From: Helicobacter sp. MIT 05-5294
GTDB lineage: Bacteria > Campylobacterota > Campylobacteria > Campylobacterales > Helicobacteraceae
DNA length: 64,000 nt
NCBI RefSeq assembly: GCF_000765675.1
Contig: NZ_JRPA02000004.1
Location: 1-64,000, forward strand
Direction: 5' to 3'
The position numbers and the translations under genes were made by a program. The notes under the pieces were generated by a model. The model was not told the DNA's origin. It searched no databases and was given only the letters and a program-made list of their open reading frames with translations. Below are positions 1 through 9,155 of the stretch, piece by piece; the stretch's first letter is position 1; every line of letters starts with the position of its first letter.

Positions 1-842
1 TTACAATAAGGAGTTGGATTATATAGAGTAGAAGTATTAGAATCTTTAGAGTAGGAATTTAAGAGAGGAGAATGGGAAGGATTGAGGGGGTGGAGGGAGG
101 AGAAAGGATTAGAATCTCGTCTAAGATAGTGGGGGAAAGAGTGCATTAACTCTATATTTTGCATAGGAGTTTGGTTCAAATCAGTTAAAGCTTTACAAAG
201 CATTTCTGATTCTTGTTCATTAATCTCTCTCAGTTCGCTATAATTATTTTTAATCAAATATTCATTGATTTGATTAATTTTATCTTGATATTGTTGTGAT
301 AATTTATCTATTGTTTCGTTTTGTGCTTTAGAATTGGCTAGTTGTTTGTCTTCTTCTTTAAAGATTGTATCATTAATGATTCCTGCGATTAATGCTCCTG
401 CAATAGCCCCTACAATCGTTCCAGCAATAGGAAATGCAGAACCCATTGTTGCACCTGTGGCTGCACCTACACCCATACGAGTAAGGAGGGATATGCCTGT
501 TTTGACTACGAGGGTGGAGGTTGTAATTTCTCCAATTATAAATCCCACACCTGTCTCTATTGCAACCCTTTTATTACTTTTTCCCTCAATTTTTCCTTGA
601 AAAAAGCTTAAAATTCCTCCATTCATTTTTATCAGTGTTCTTGCTGATTTTTGTCCCCATTTTCCAATATTTTCCTGTTTAAAATATCTATCTAATTCAT
701 AAACAGCATATCCTTGCGTAACCGCAATCCCATAAGTTACTACTTCCCCACACATTTCTAAATCTTTGCGATTGGTAGGAATCTTCTTGAATTCACTACA
801 ATGACATTCTAAACCTTTGTAAATATTTTTATTTTCAGTCAT
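1..842 (-). CDS. glycine-zipper protein, partial (runs off window start)
   Basis: Reading from the ATG at 842 the frame stays open for 280 codons to base 1, so the C-terminus lies outside the window. The ATG overlaps the TAA of the preceding gene (TAATG), which suggests translational coupling. Residues about 123-156 are a Gly/Ala-rich hydrophobic stretch (GAIAGALIAGI) typical of glycine-zipper membrane segments. It is followed by a Gln/Asn/Lys-rich, probably helical segment at 160-210 and a Ser/Pro/Asn-rich tail. No signal peptide is seen. A decayed relative lies at 1618-1988, in the same position after a relative of the upstream gene. Function unknown; a membrane-active protein paired with its neighbour is an inference only. 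Confidence 0.75.
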   Translation of the reverse strand, partial: MTENKNIYKGLECHCSEFKKIPTNRKDLEMCGEVVTYGIAVTQGYAVYELDRYFKQENIGKWGQKSARTLIKMNGGILSFFQGKIEGKSNKRVAIETGVGFIIGEITTSTLVVKTGISLLTRMGVGAATGATMGSAFPIAGTIVGAIAGALIAGIINDTIFKEEDKQLANSKAQNETIDKLSQQYQDKINQINEYLIKNNYSELREINEQESEMLCKALTDLNQTPMQNIELMHSFPHYLRRDSNPFSSLHPLNPSHSPLLNSYSKDSNTSTLYNPTPYC

Positions 843-1549
843 TAATTCCTCTCCTCTCGAAGCTTGTCTAGTTTGTTAAAATCAATATAATTTTTTTTAA
901 AACCATTAATTGCGTTTGTCTTTTTAAAATATAAATATGTGTTTTTATCTGCCTCATAGAGATAATTTTCAATATAAGGCTGTATAATGTTAATTGCTTC
1001 ATCTATGTTAGTATGAAAATCAGCAAAACAATAAAATGGTAGTATTTCTCTGGAAATTTTATAGATTCCTATTGTATCGTTAATATCCAATCCTAGACTA
1101 GATGTAATATCTTTTGTCAAATAAAATGTCCCTAAAGGCAAGATAATATTTTTTCCTATATGCTTCTTAATAACAAGGTTATTTTTTGTAAAATAGAAAG
1201 ATTTTAGATTGAGATTATAAAGGATTTTAGTTGTAAAAAAAGATATTGCAAATACAAATACTGCGAATATTAAAATATTTTTGATTTCTATAATATTTTC
1301 AAATGATACAAATTTATAAATAATCCAAACTGAAAATAATATATACAACATATAAAGTCCATAAACGCATAGATAATTTAAAAATATCATATTTGTTTTT
1401 TCTTTCTTCAACTCCCACACAATTGCATCACTATTAGAATCTAGTTTAATATCAGATTCTATGCTGTTCTTAGAATTTTGATTTGCTAGTTTAGGATTCG
1501 TGCTAGGTTCTAAATCTTTGAATTTTGTGTTATTATTTATTTCATTCAT
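842..1549 (-). CDS. two-TM membrane protein with KHIGK motif
   Basis: 235 residues. A polar, Asn-rich cytoplasmic N-terminus ends in DAIVWELK (residues 41-48). Two hydrophobic segments follow at about 54-81 and 89-111. A C-terminal soluble domain carries KHIGK (129-133) in a strand-rich context (FYFTKNNLVIKKHIGK), which loosely recalls bacterial PH-like domains; that resemblance is weak. The stop overlaps the start of the glycine-zipper gene, so the two form a coupled pair. A shortened paralogue at 1989-2420 shares the NLK, KHIGK and LGTF positions. The family is not one I recognise. Roles such as an immunity or anchoring partner for the neighbour are conjecture. Confidence 0.75.
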   Translation of the reverse strand: MNEINNNTKFKDLEPSTNPKLANQNSKNSIESDIKLDSNSDAIVWELKKEKTNMIFLNYLCVYGLYMLYILFSVWIIYKFVSFENIIEIKNILIFAVFVFAISFFTTKILYNLNLKSFYFTKNNLVIKKHIGKNIILPLGTFYLTKDITSSLGLDINDTIGIYKISREILPFYCFADFHTNIDEAINIIQPYIENYLYEADKNTYLYFKKTNAINGFKKNYIDFNKLDKLREERN

Positions 1550-1617
1550 TAATTTCCTTTTAGCCTTTGATTATTCTAGCAAATTTTTTGCTTCTTTAGT
1601 GCTTTTGGATTCACATT

Positions 1618-1988
1618 CTATAATTGTAATCTTGCATTAGAGATAAGGTATCTTTTTGTTACACCTACTAAGATTCTAGCTCCAAGAGCTATGCCTAATC
1701 TTGTAGCTATTTTTGTGGCAAATATTTTTCCGACTTTGCTACCGACATAAGACATTATAAATTCAATTATAGCTTCACTAACTGCTCTACTATTATCCTT
1801 TCCCTCTGCTTTTTTAAAGATAGCTTAAAATTCCAAAGTTGCCTGTAAGTTTGACCCAATATAGTCCATTTATTCCTTTTGATATTTTTTGAGTTTTCAT
1901 ATATTCTTCTAATACACTCATTGAAGCTGCACCTGTTATTATCATAGAATAATTAATAATCTCTCCTGTATATCCGAAGTCTTTTATA
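1618..1988 (-). pseudogene. decayed paralogue of the glycine-zipper gene
   Basis: On the minus strand one frame reads without an ATG from just after the 1989-2420 gene to a TAA near 1814. A second frame continues from there to a TAG at 1618. Removing one T next to the T6/A6 run at 1810-1815 joins them. Joined, it aligns with the partial gene at 1-842: GILSYL-KKAEGKDNSRA against GILSFFQGKIEGKSNKR. The Gly/Ala-rich part is degraded (RLGIALGARI). It lacks a start codon, carries a frameshift and is shorter, so it is a relic of the second gene of a duplicated module. Confidence 0.7.
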
Positions 1989-2420
1989 TCACTCTTTGCT
2001 ATATTTCATAAGACAATCCACAATGTAAGACTTAAGCAACAACATAAGTTCTTTGATGTTTGTTTGGTCGGCGTCTATAAAAGAATAAAATTCCATAGAA
2101 AAATCCATTGACATTATGTGTGCATCATACACAGGTTGTATGACCATAGTAGATTCAGATACAAGAAATGTTCCCAATGTCATTCTTAAATCCTTGCCTA
2201 TATGCTTTTGAATCACAGGTTCTTTATTGGTAAGATAGATAGTTTTTAGATTTAAGGAATCAAATATGCTTTTTCCTGTCCATAAAATTCCAAACAAAGG
2301 GAATAGACAAAGAAAAACAACCTTCCATATATCAAAATTTGAGCTTATGAGCAATATGAGATTCGTATTTGATTGATAATATGAGTGGCTTTGGATTCCA
2401 TATAAAAGCATTACAGACAA
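1989..2420 (-). CDS. truncated paralogue of the KHIGK membrane protein
   Basis: Up to 143 residues, from a TTG at 2420 or an ATG at 2411; an in-frame TAG lies just upstream. Compared with the 235-residue paralogue at 842-1549 it lacks the polar N-terminal arm of about 60 residues. It keeps a hydrophobic segment (about residues 33-47), NLKTIYLT, KHIGK (72-76) and LGTF. No convincing ribosome binding site precedes either start. It is probably a remnant rather than a working gene, placed upstream of the degraded partner just as its intact relative sits upstream of the intact partner. Confidence 0.5.
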   Translation of the reverse strand: MSVMLLYGIQSHSYYQSNTNLILLISSNFDIWKVVFLCLFPLFGILWTGKSIFDSLNLKTIYLTNKEPVIQKHIGKDLRMTLGTFLVSESTMVIQPVYDAHIMSMDFSMEFYSFIDADQTNIKELMLLLKSYIVDCLMKYSKE

Positions 2421-2519
2421 CCCATACCTTTTACAAAAAGCCTAAATAAACATTGTAGCATTTGTTATTAGTGAGTTTTGGTCATATAACAAAAGTTTGA
2501 AATTAATCAAATGAAGAAT

Positions 2520-2553
2520 CCATAGCTTAGAATTTTGGGATTCCAAGCTATGG
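2520..2553 (-). terminator. hairpin downstream of the EF-hand gene
   Basis: An inverted repeat pairs CCATAGCTT (2520-2528) with AAGCTATGG (2545-2553), with a further GAAT/ATTC inner stem. It lies 12 bases past the stop of the large minus-strand gene. There is no clean T-run after it, so intrinsic termination is only likely. Confidence 0.45.
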
Positions 2554-2564
2554 TTTAATACTAT

Positions 2565-4106
2565 TTACGCACTTAGAAGCTTATTGATAGTTTGCGCACT
2601 GAAGATTCCCTTTTTAAAGGTATCTTCTTTTGAAAAACTAAAGGGGTCAAACATTAGACGATTCATTTTTGTTAATTCGTCAAATTGATTCCAAGCGGAT
2701 TCCATTTTCTCTTTCATTTCTTCTAGCTTTTTGAAATTGTTTTCTAAAGCATTCCAAATCTTAGAAGTTTCTGAACTGATGCCATTTGTAGCAGTCTGCA
2801 AAGAGCTTAAACTAAAAGAAATATTCACTTCAAGTTTTGTAGCATTGGCAAAAGGAACACGCTCAAACAAGCCTGTGATTCCATTGCCAAAAGCCCCCAA
2901 AAGCGCACTTTGGCTATTTTGTGCTGTAATAGAAACTTGCAAGTTAGAGATAGAAGCTCCAAGGCTTTGATAGGTTTTGCTACCAATTTGTGTGCCAAGA
3001 CTTTGAAGAGCATTCAAGATTGAATCATTTTGCGCTTGATTTTGCACTGCTTCATCTTTGATTTTTTCACTCACTAAATCAATATGATGAATTTGTCCGC
3101 TACTTCCATCTTCTCGCACATAATCTGCGGTTTTTTGTTTAATTCCTAACAAATCGCCATTTTCTCCCCTCATCATCTCTTGACTTTCTTGGGCGTTAAG
3201 ATAAATCACTCCGATTCCCTTTTCGCCCAATCCTACGAGTTGCCCTTCGCCATTTTCATCAGGTGTCCAAATTCTTAGTTTATCATAGATTGGGTCTTCT
3301 TTGTCAATTTTGCCATCGCCATTGGAATCATAAACGCTTAAATCTTTGAATCCATCGCCACTTTGTGTTCCAAAAAGCTCATTGCCATCGTTGATTTTGC
3401 CATCGCCATTTTTATCAAGAGCTAAGAATCCAGAACCTTTTTTAAGTGTTGAAATTTGGTCAGGAGTGCCATCACTATCCAAATCAAAGCGCATTTTTGT
3501 ATCACTCAATTCTGTGCCACTGCCCTCATAGTCAATTACGAGAGGGTCAATAACCTTTTTATTCACGCCTTGAGGAATGTTTTGTGTCGCATTAGAAGTA
3601 TTAACGCTCAAATTTTGCATAAAGCTTTGAGAGACGCTAATGCTCAAATCTAAGTTTTTTGACACCCCATCACTGCCTACGATTATGCCTGAAATAGAGA
3701 TTGAAAGGCTTTGTGAAAACCCTTGAGATAGGCTGATTCCGCTTCCTACTATTTGACTTGCGAAATTTTTGTTATACAATAAATCTGTCATTGTAATCGT
3801 AGCATTTTGTGATGTGCTTGAAGCATTGCTTGGGAATAATTGTTCCCATACTTTCATCATTTCATTTTGAATCTCTGAAACTTTGCCTAAAGCTTTATTT
3901 AGAATCGTTTTTTGAAAATCTCCTAAACCATCGGTATTAAGGCTACTACTAGCTAAAATACTACTAGTTTGTCCTTTTGCGTCTTGGTTGATTGTTGATT
4001 GTGGAACTCTATTTGCTTGTGTGTTAGTAAGCTCTTCTTTAACGGCACTCCATTGCGTGGTGGTATATGAGGCTTGCAAAGAAGAGAAACTTAAACTTGC
4101 TTGCAT
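2565..4106 (-). CDS. EF-hand-like repeat protein, sigma-28 controlled
   Basis: 513 residues from the ATG at 4106, chosen because AAAGGAG sits six bases upstream; a longer frame reaches 4136 without such a site. There is no Sec signal peptide. The N-terminal 190 residues are Ser/Gln/Asn-rich with SLSxSxS-type repeats. Residues about 208-290 hold four Asp/Asn/Gly calcium-loop-like motifs: DLDSDGTPD, DKNGDGKIND, DSNGDGKIDKED and DENGEGQL. The C-terminal part is helical with FSLSSLQ-type repeats. The promoter at 4143-4170 matches flagellar sigma-28 exactly in spacing, so expression should follow late flagellar genes. Export by the flagellar apparatus is an inference. Confidence 0.8.
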   Translation of the reverse strand: MQASLSFSSLQASYTTTQWSAVKEELTNTQANRVPQSTINQDAKGQTSSILASSSLNTDGLGDFQKTILNKALGKVSEIQNEMMKVWEQLFPSNASSTSQNATITMTDLLYNKNFASQIVGSGISLSQGFSQSLSISISGIIVGSDGVSKNLDLSISVSQSFMQNLSVNTSNATQNIPQGVNKKVIDPLVIDYEGSGTELSDTKMRFDLDSDGTPDQISTLKKGSGFLALDKNGDGKINDGNELFGTQSGDGFKDLSVYDSNGDGKIDKEDPIYDKLRIWTPDENGEGQLVGLGEKGIGVIYLNAQESQEMMRGENGDLLGIKQKTADYVREDGSSGQIHHIDLVSEKIKDEAVQNQAQNDSILNALQSLGTQIGSKTYQSLGASISNLQVSITAQNSQSALLGAFGNGITGLFERVPFANATKLEVNISFSLSSLQTATNGISSETSKIWNALENNFKKLEEMKEKMESAWNQFDELTKMNRLMFDPFSFSKEDTFKKGIFSAQTINKLLSA

Positions 4107-4142
4107 GGTTTCTCCTTTAATTTTGAAATTTAACATTGACTA

Positions 4143-4170
4143 TATCGGCTATTTTTTAAAAAACTAAAAT
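4143..4170 (-). promoter_or_regulatory. sigma-28 (FliA) promoter
   Basis: On the minus strand TTTAGTTT, 11 bases, then GCCGATAT. This fits the flagellar sigma-28 consensus TAAAGTTT-N11-GCCGATAA closely. It lies about 40 bases upstream of the EF-hand gene start. The promoter of flgM in this window has the same two boxes and the same spacing. Confidence 0.8.
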
Positions 4171-4327
4171 AAATTTTTTGTAAATTTTTTCACTTTAGAA
4201 TCCAATTTTAAAATATTTAAGCATTACAAAAATGACTTAAAGTATTTATTTTACGATATTTATAAATACAACTCATAAAAACAAAACTTAAAAAAAATTT
4301 TTAATTGTATAAGATTATATTAATTAA

Positions 4328-5725
<1,398 letters not shown>

Positions 5726-5752
5726 TCTTGGATTGTAAAAGATTAGAATCTT

Positions 5753-6589
5753 TTGAAACATTTTAGAATCCTTGTCATCCTCCTTTTCTTATGGAATCTC
5801 CCAATATTTGCGGAGATTCCAACTTTTAGTCTTTATCAAGAGAATTGTATTCCACCGCAAGAATTTCCACAATTTGTAATGAGTGAAAAATTTGATGGTG
5901 TGCGTGGAATCTGGAATGGTAAGATTCTGCAAACCCGCAAAGGCAACAAAATCCAAGCACCAAATTTTTGGCTTACGAATTTCCCTCCTTTTGTGCTTGA
6001 TGGAGAATTGTGGCTCACACATCACAGCTTTGAAAAAACTTCAAGCATTGTAAGGGATTCTATCCCAAACGAAGAAGAATGGGAGAATCTCACCTATCAA
6101 GTCTTTGATGTGCGTGGTGTTTGCGATTCTTGCACACTCACAGAGCGTTTGAAATATTTGGAGGAATACTTAAAAGACTTTCCTAATGCGCATATTAAAA
6201 TTATTCCGCAAATCCCCATACAAAGCCACGAACATTTGGAATCTTATTATCAAGAAGTTTTAAAAAAGGGTGGCGAGGGGATTATTTTGCGTAAAAATTC
6301 CAATCTCCAAATAGGTTATAAACTCAAACCCTTCACTGATGCTGAATGCGTCGTGCGAGACTACACGCAAGGCAAAGGCAAACATTCTGATAAAATTGGC
6401 GCGATTTGGTGTGAAGGTGAAGTTTTGGGTGAAAATAAGCAATTCAAGATTGGTTCAGGCTTTAACGACAAAGAACGCGCAAATCCTCCAAAAATCGGGA
6501 CAATCATTACTTATAAATATCAAGGTTATACCAAAAACAAACTTCCGCGCTTCCCGGTGTTTTTACGAATCCGAGAGGGTGGAATCTAA
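5753..6589 (+). CDS. secreted (periplasmic) ATP-dependent DNA ligase
   Basis: 278 residues from a TTG at 5753. That start gives a clean signal peptide, residues 1-20 ending IFA. The adenylation motif EKFDGVRG places the nucleophilic lysine at about residue 46. Later motifs are LDGELW, EGIILRK and a C-terminal OB-fold-like part (GSGFNDKERANPP). It belongs to the short ATP-dependent ligases found in Campylobacter, Haemophilus and Neisseria, distinct from the NAD-dependent replicative ligase. The signal sequence means it acts outside the cytoplasm, perhaps on incoming or extracellular DNA (inference). Only 27 bases separate it from gdhA. Confidence 0.85.
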   Translation: MKHFRILVILLFLWNLPIFAEIPTFSLYQENCIPPQEFPQFVMSEKFDGVRGIWNGKILQTRKGNKIQAPNFWLTNFPPFVLDGELWLTHHSFEKTSSIVRDSIPNEEEWENLTYQVFDVRGVCDSCTLTERLKYLEEYLKDFPNAHIKIIPQIPIQSHEHLESYYQEVLKKGGEGIILRKNSNLQIGYKLKPFTDAECVVRDYTQGKGKHSDKIGAIWCEGEVLGENKQFKIGSGFNDKERANPPKIGTIITYKYQGYTKNKLPRFPVFLRIREGGI

Positions 6590-6681
6590 ACTAGATTTGC
6601 AATCATTGAAATTAGATTTGCAAAATTCCTTGCATTTTCAAGGCAAAAATTTAGTAGAAATTATGTAAAATAAACTTTTTA

Positions 6682-7746
6682 ATGTCTTATGTCTTAGGAT
6701 TGTTTTTGAGAATCAAGAATTTTTTATTTCAAAGCTTTGCGCAAATCTTTTTTCCTATTTTTTTGGTTTTATTCTTTATTGCTTCTGTCGTGATTTTTAT
6801 CCGCGTTGCAAGTGTTACTTTTGTGGTAAAAATCAGCTTTTTTGAATTGCTTTCTCTTTATTTTTACACGCTCCCGACAATGATTTTTTTTGTGATTCCT
6901 CTTAGTTTTTTTATCGCTTGTGCGATTGGGCTTTCTCGGCTTAGTTTTGACTATGAATTGCCTGTTTTGTTTGCATTAGGAATGAATCCACAAACCCTTG
7001 TTAAGATTTTTTTACCCATTGCATTCCTTGCAAGTTTTAGTTTGCTGATTCTCTCTTTAGTGCTAACACCTCTTAGCGATATAGCATATCGGCAGTTTTT
7101 AGAGGAGCGCAAAAATAGTATCAATATCAATTTACAAGCGGGTGAGTTTGGTCAAAAGCTTGGTGAATGGCTAGTTTATGCGCAAGAAAACAAAGAAGAC
7201 GAAAATGTTTATGAAAATATTGTTCTCCTCTCTCTCGCCAAAGAAAACAAAGAAGACAAGGGGTTAATCTTCGCCAAAGTTGCAAGAATCTCTAACAATA
7301 ATGGCGTCATGGAAGTAGTATTAACCAATGGCAAAGTTTATCGCAAACCGAGAGATGAAATTGAAAAAATTGGGTTTAACGAGTTGATATTGCGCAATGC
7401 AATGAGTTCTTTGGAGAGTTCGGAATTAGGGCTTATAGAGTATTGGAAAAGAGCATTTTATCCCAACAACCGACAAGAAAAGACAAAAAGAAATCTTAGT
7501 ATGTATCTTTTGCTTTCGCTTTTTCCGCTGATTAGCCTTTTTTATTATCCTTTTTTGGGAATCAAAAATCCTCGCTACCAAAAAAACTACACGATTTTGC
7601 AATCTATGGCAATCGTGGGTGCGTTTTATGCACTCATGTATTTGTGCGCGAATTATATTCCCTTGTTAGGTTCTGTTGTCTTACCATTTCTTTGGGCTTT
7701 TGGCGGTTATTGGCTGTATCGGCGTTATGTTACAAGATTCTATTAA
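6682..7746 (+). CDS. lptF: LptF/LptG-family permease
   Basis: 354 residues with the YjgP/YjgQ layout. Three transmembrane segments lie in the first 130 residues, then a periplasmic beta-rich domain (about 135-250), then three more transmembrane segments at the C-terminus. The family forms the inner-membrane part of the LptB2FG transporter that extracts lipopolysaccharide for delivery to the outer membrane. Only one of the usual pair is encoded here. It lies directly upstream of truA, the gene pair also known in H. pylori, which supports the LptF rather than LptG assignment, though the choice is not certain. Confidence 0.8.
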   Translation: MSYVLGLFLRIKNFLFQSFAQIFFPIFLVLFFIASVVIFIRVASVTFVVKISFFELLSLYFYTLPTMIFFVIPLSFFIACAIGLSRLSFDYELPVLFALGMNPQTLVKIFLPIAFLASFSLLILSLVLTPLSDIAYRQFLEERKNSININLQAGEFGQKLGEWLVYAQENKEDENVYENIVLLSLAKENKEDKGLIFAKVARISNNNGVMEVVLTNGKVYRKPRDEIEKIGFNELILRNAMSSLESSELGLIEYWKRAFYPNNRQEKTKRNLSMYLLLSLFPLISLFYYPFLGIKNPRYQKNYTILQSMAIVGAFYALMYLCANYIPLLGSVVLPFLWAFGGYWLYRRYVTRFY

Positions 7747-7757
7747 CAAAACAAGCT

Positions 7758-8531
7758 ATGGAATCACAATCTTTTAAAGAATCCCTTAAAATCGCAATGC
7801 GCATTGCTTACAATGGCGCAGCTTTTTGCGGATTCCAAAGCCAAAAAAGCGGTTTGGGTGTAAGCGATACGATAAAAGCTGCTTTGCAAAGCATTGGAAT
7901 CTTTAGCGAGTTTGTGGGAAGTGGGCGCACAGATAAAGGTGTGCACGCTAGTGCGCAAGTGATTTCTTTAGAGATTCCTTATTATTGGCATGATTTAGTT
8001 CTTTTAAAAACACATTTAAACACAAAATTATCGCCTTATGTTAGGATTAAACAGATTTGGTTTGTCCCGCAAGATTTCAATGCACGATTCTCTGCTAAAA
8101 GACGCGGATATTGCTATGTGTTAAGCAAACGAAACTCGCCTTTTTTAAATAGCTTTAGTCTGCCCTATTCTATCAAGAATCCAAAATTACTAAAACTTGC
8201 TTTAGAAAATTTAGTTGGCACATACGATTTTGGGGCTTTTATGAAAAAGGGCGGTTGTGGAGATAACACCAAAGAATCCCAAATGCCTACAACCAAAAGT
8301 GTGCGCACGATTTATCAAGCCAAGTTAAAAGAAAATGAATGCTTTTGGGTTCTATCGTTTTGGGGCAATGGGTTTTTGCGCTCACAGATTCGTTTGATAG
8401 TTGGATTCCTTTTAGAGATTGATAAAGGGAATTTGAGTTTAGAGGAGCTTAGAATGCAGTTAATGGGGAAAGAAATTTATAGAATCCCTGTCGCACCTAA
8501 TGGTTTGTTTTTGACGCGCGTTGATTATTGA
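7758..8531 (+). CDS. truA: tRNA pseudouridine(38-40) synthase
   Basis: 257 residues from the ATG at 7758, 11 bases after the lptF stop. An open frame extends back into lptF to 7644, but that start would add 38 non-homologous residues. The catalytic aspartate is in SGRTDKGVHA (about residue 59), and FNARFSAKRRGY and FLRSQIRLIVG match the family's later motifs. TruA modifies uridines 38-40 in the tRNA anticodon stem. Probably co-transcribed with lptF. Confidence 0.95.
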   Translation: MESQSFKESLKIAMRIAYNGAAFCGFQSQKSGLGVSDTIKAALQSIGIFSEFVGSGRTDKGVHASAQVISLEIPYYWHDLVLLKTHLNTKLSPYVRIKQIWFVPQDFNARFSAKRRGYCYVLSKRNSPFLNSFSLPYSIKNPKLLKLALENLVGTYDFGAFMKKGGCGDNTKESQMPTTKSVRTIYQAKLKENECFWVLSFWGNGFLRSQIRLIVGFLLEIDKGNLSLEELRMQLMGKEIYRIPVAPNGLFLTRVDY

Positions 8532-8571
8532 GGCGCGAAAGATTCCATTATAGCAACAAAAGAAATAAACT

Positions 8572-9153
8572 ATGGAAGAAAAAACGATATAAAAGATGAT
8601 GAGATTGTGTTTGAAGTAAAGCATAATGTCTTTATATTGGATACTTTGGTTCAATATCTTTTGCTTTTATTTGGAATCGCAATTTTAATCTTGCTTTTTT
8701 TATCGCATCTAATGAAATGGCGTTATTATTGTTGAGTTCATAATACTTTTTGCGGTGATTCTTTGGGCTAAAGCACTGTTTTATCGTCGCAAAAACAAAA
8801 TCTTTATCACGAATCGTGGAATAAGATTTGAGCGTAGGTATTAGTGGAGAATCCAAAGGGGATTTTTTAGATTCGGAGAAGTTGGAGTGGCAATCTTCAG
8901 CCTTGAAATACCCCAACAAAATGCTGAAGCTTTTATTCTCTATCCTTTTGAATGCAAATGCCCAAAAAGAATCATCTTCCTACCAAAGCAATACCAAAAA
9001 ATCATCATACAAGGCAACGAATACGCTATTAGGCGAGAAATGCTTACCTTTATCCGCCATAAAACCAAAGAATCCTTAGAATCCAAAGGCAGACAAATCA
9101 GCATTCAAGAATTAAAAGAAAAAATCAAACACCTAACACGCAAAAATATTTAA
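8572..9153 (+). pseudogene. decayed membrane protein gene
   Basis: An ATG at 8572 meets a stop after six codons, but one extra A in the A6 tract at 8579-8584 would open the frame through DEIVFEVK and a hydrophobic segment (about 8640-8710). A further shift near 8719 leads into a second hydrophobic stretch, then a PH-like segment (NKIFITNRGIRFE). A TAG follows near 8841, after which the frame stays open to the TAA at 9153. At least three lesions make it a pseudogene. The DEIVFEVK start and two-TM layout resemble the family at 842-1549. The last 88 codons remain open from an ATG at 8887. Confidence 0.65.
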
Positions 9154-9155
9154 TA

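Noticed and set aside
334-600. Plus-strand ORF of 88 codons
   Set aside because: It is the shadow of the partial minus-strand glycine-zipper gene, which is open over the whole stretch and has a coupled start.
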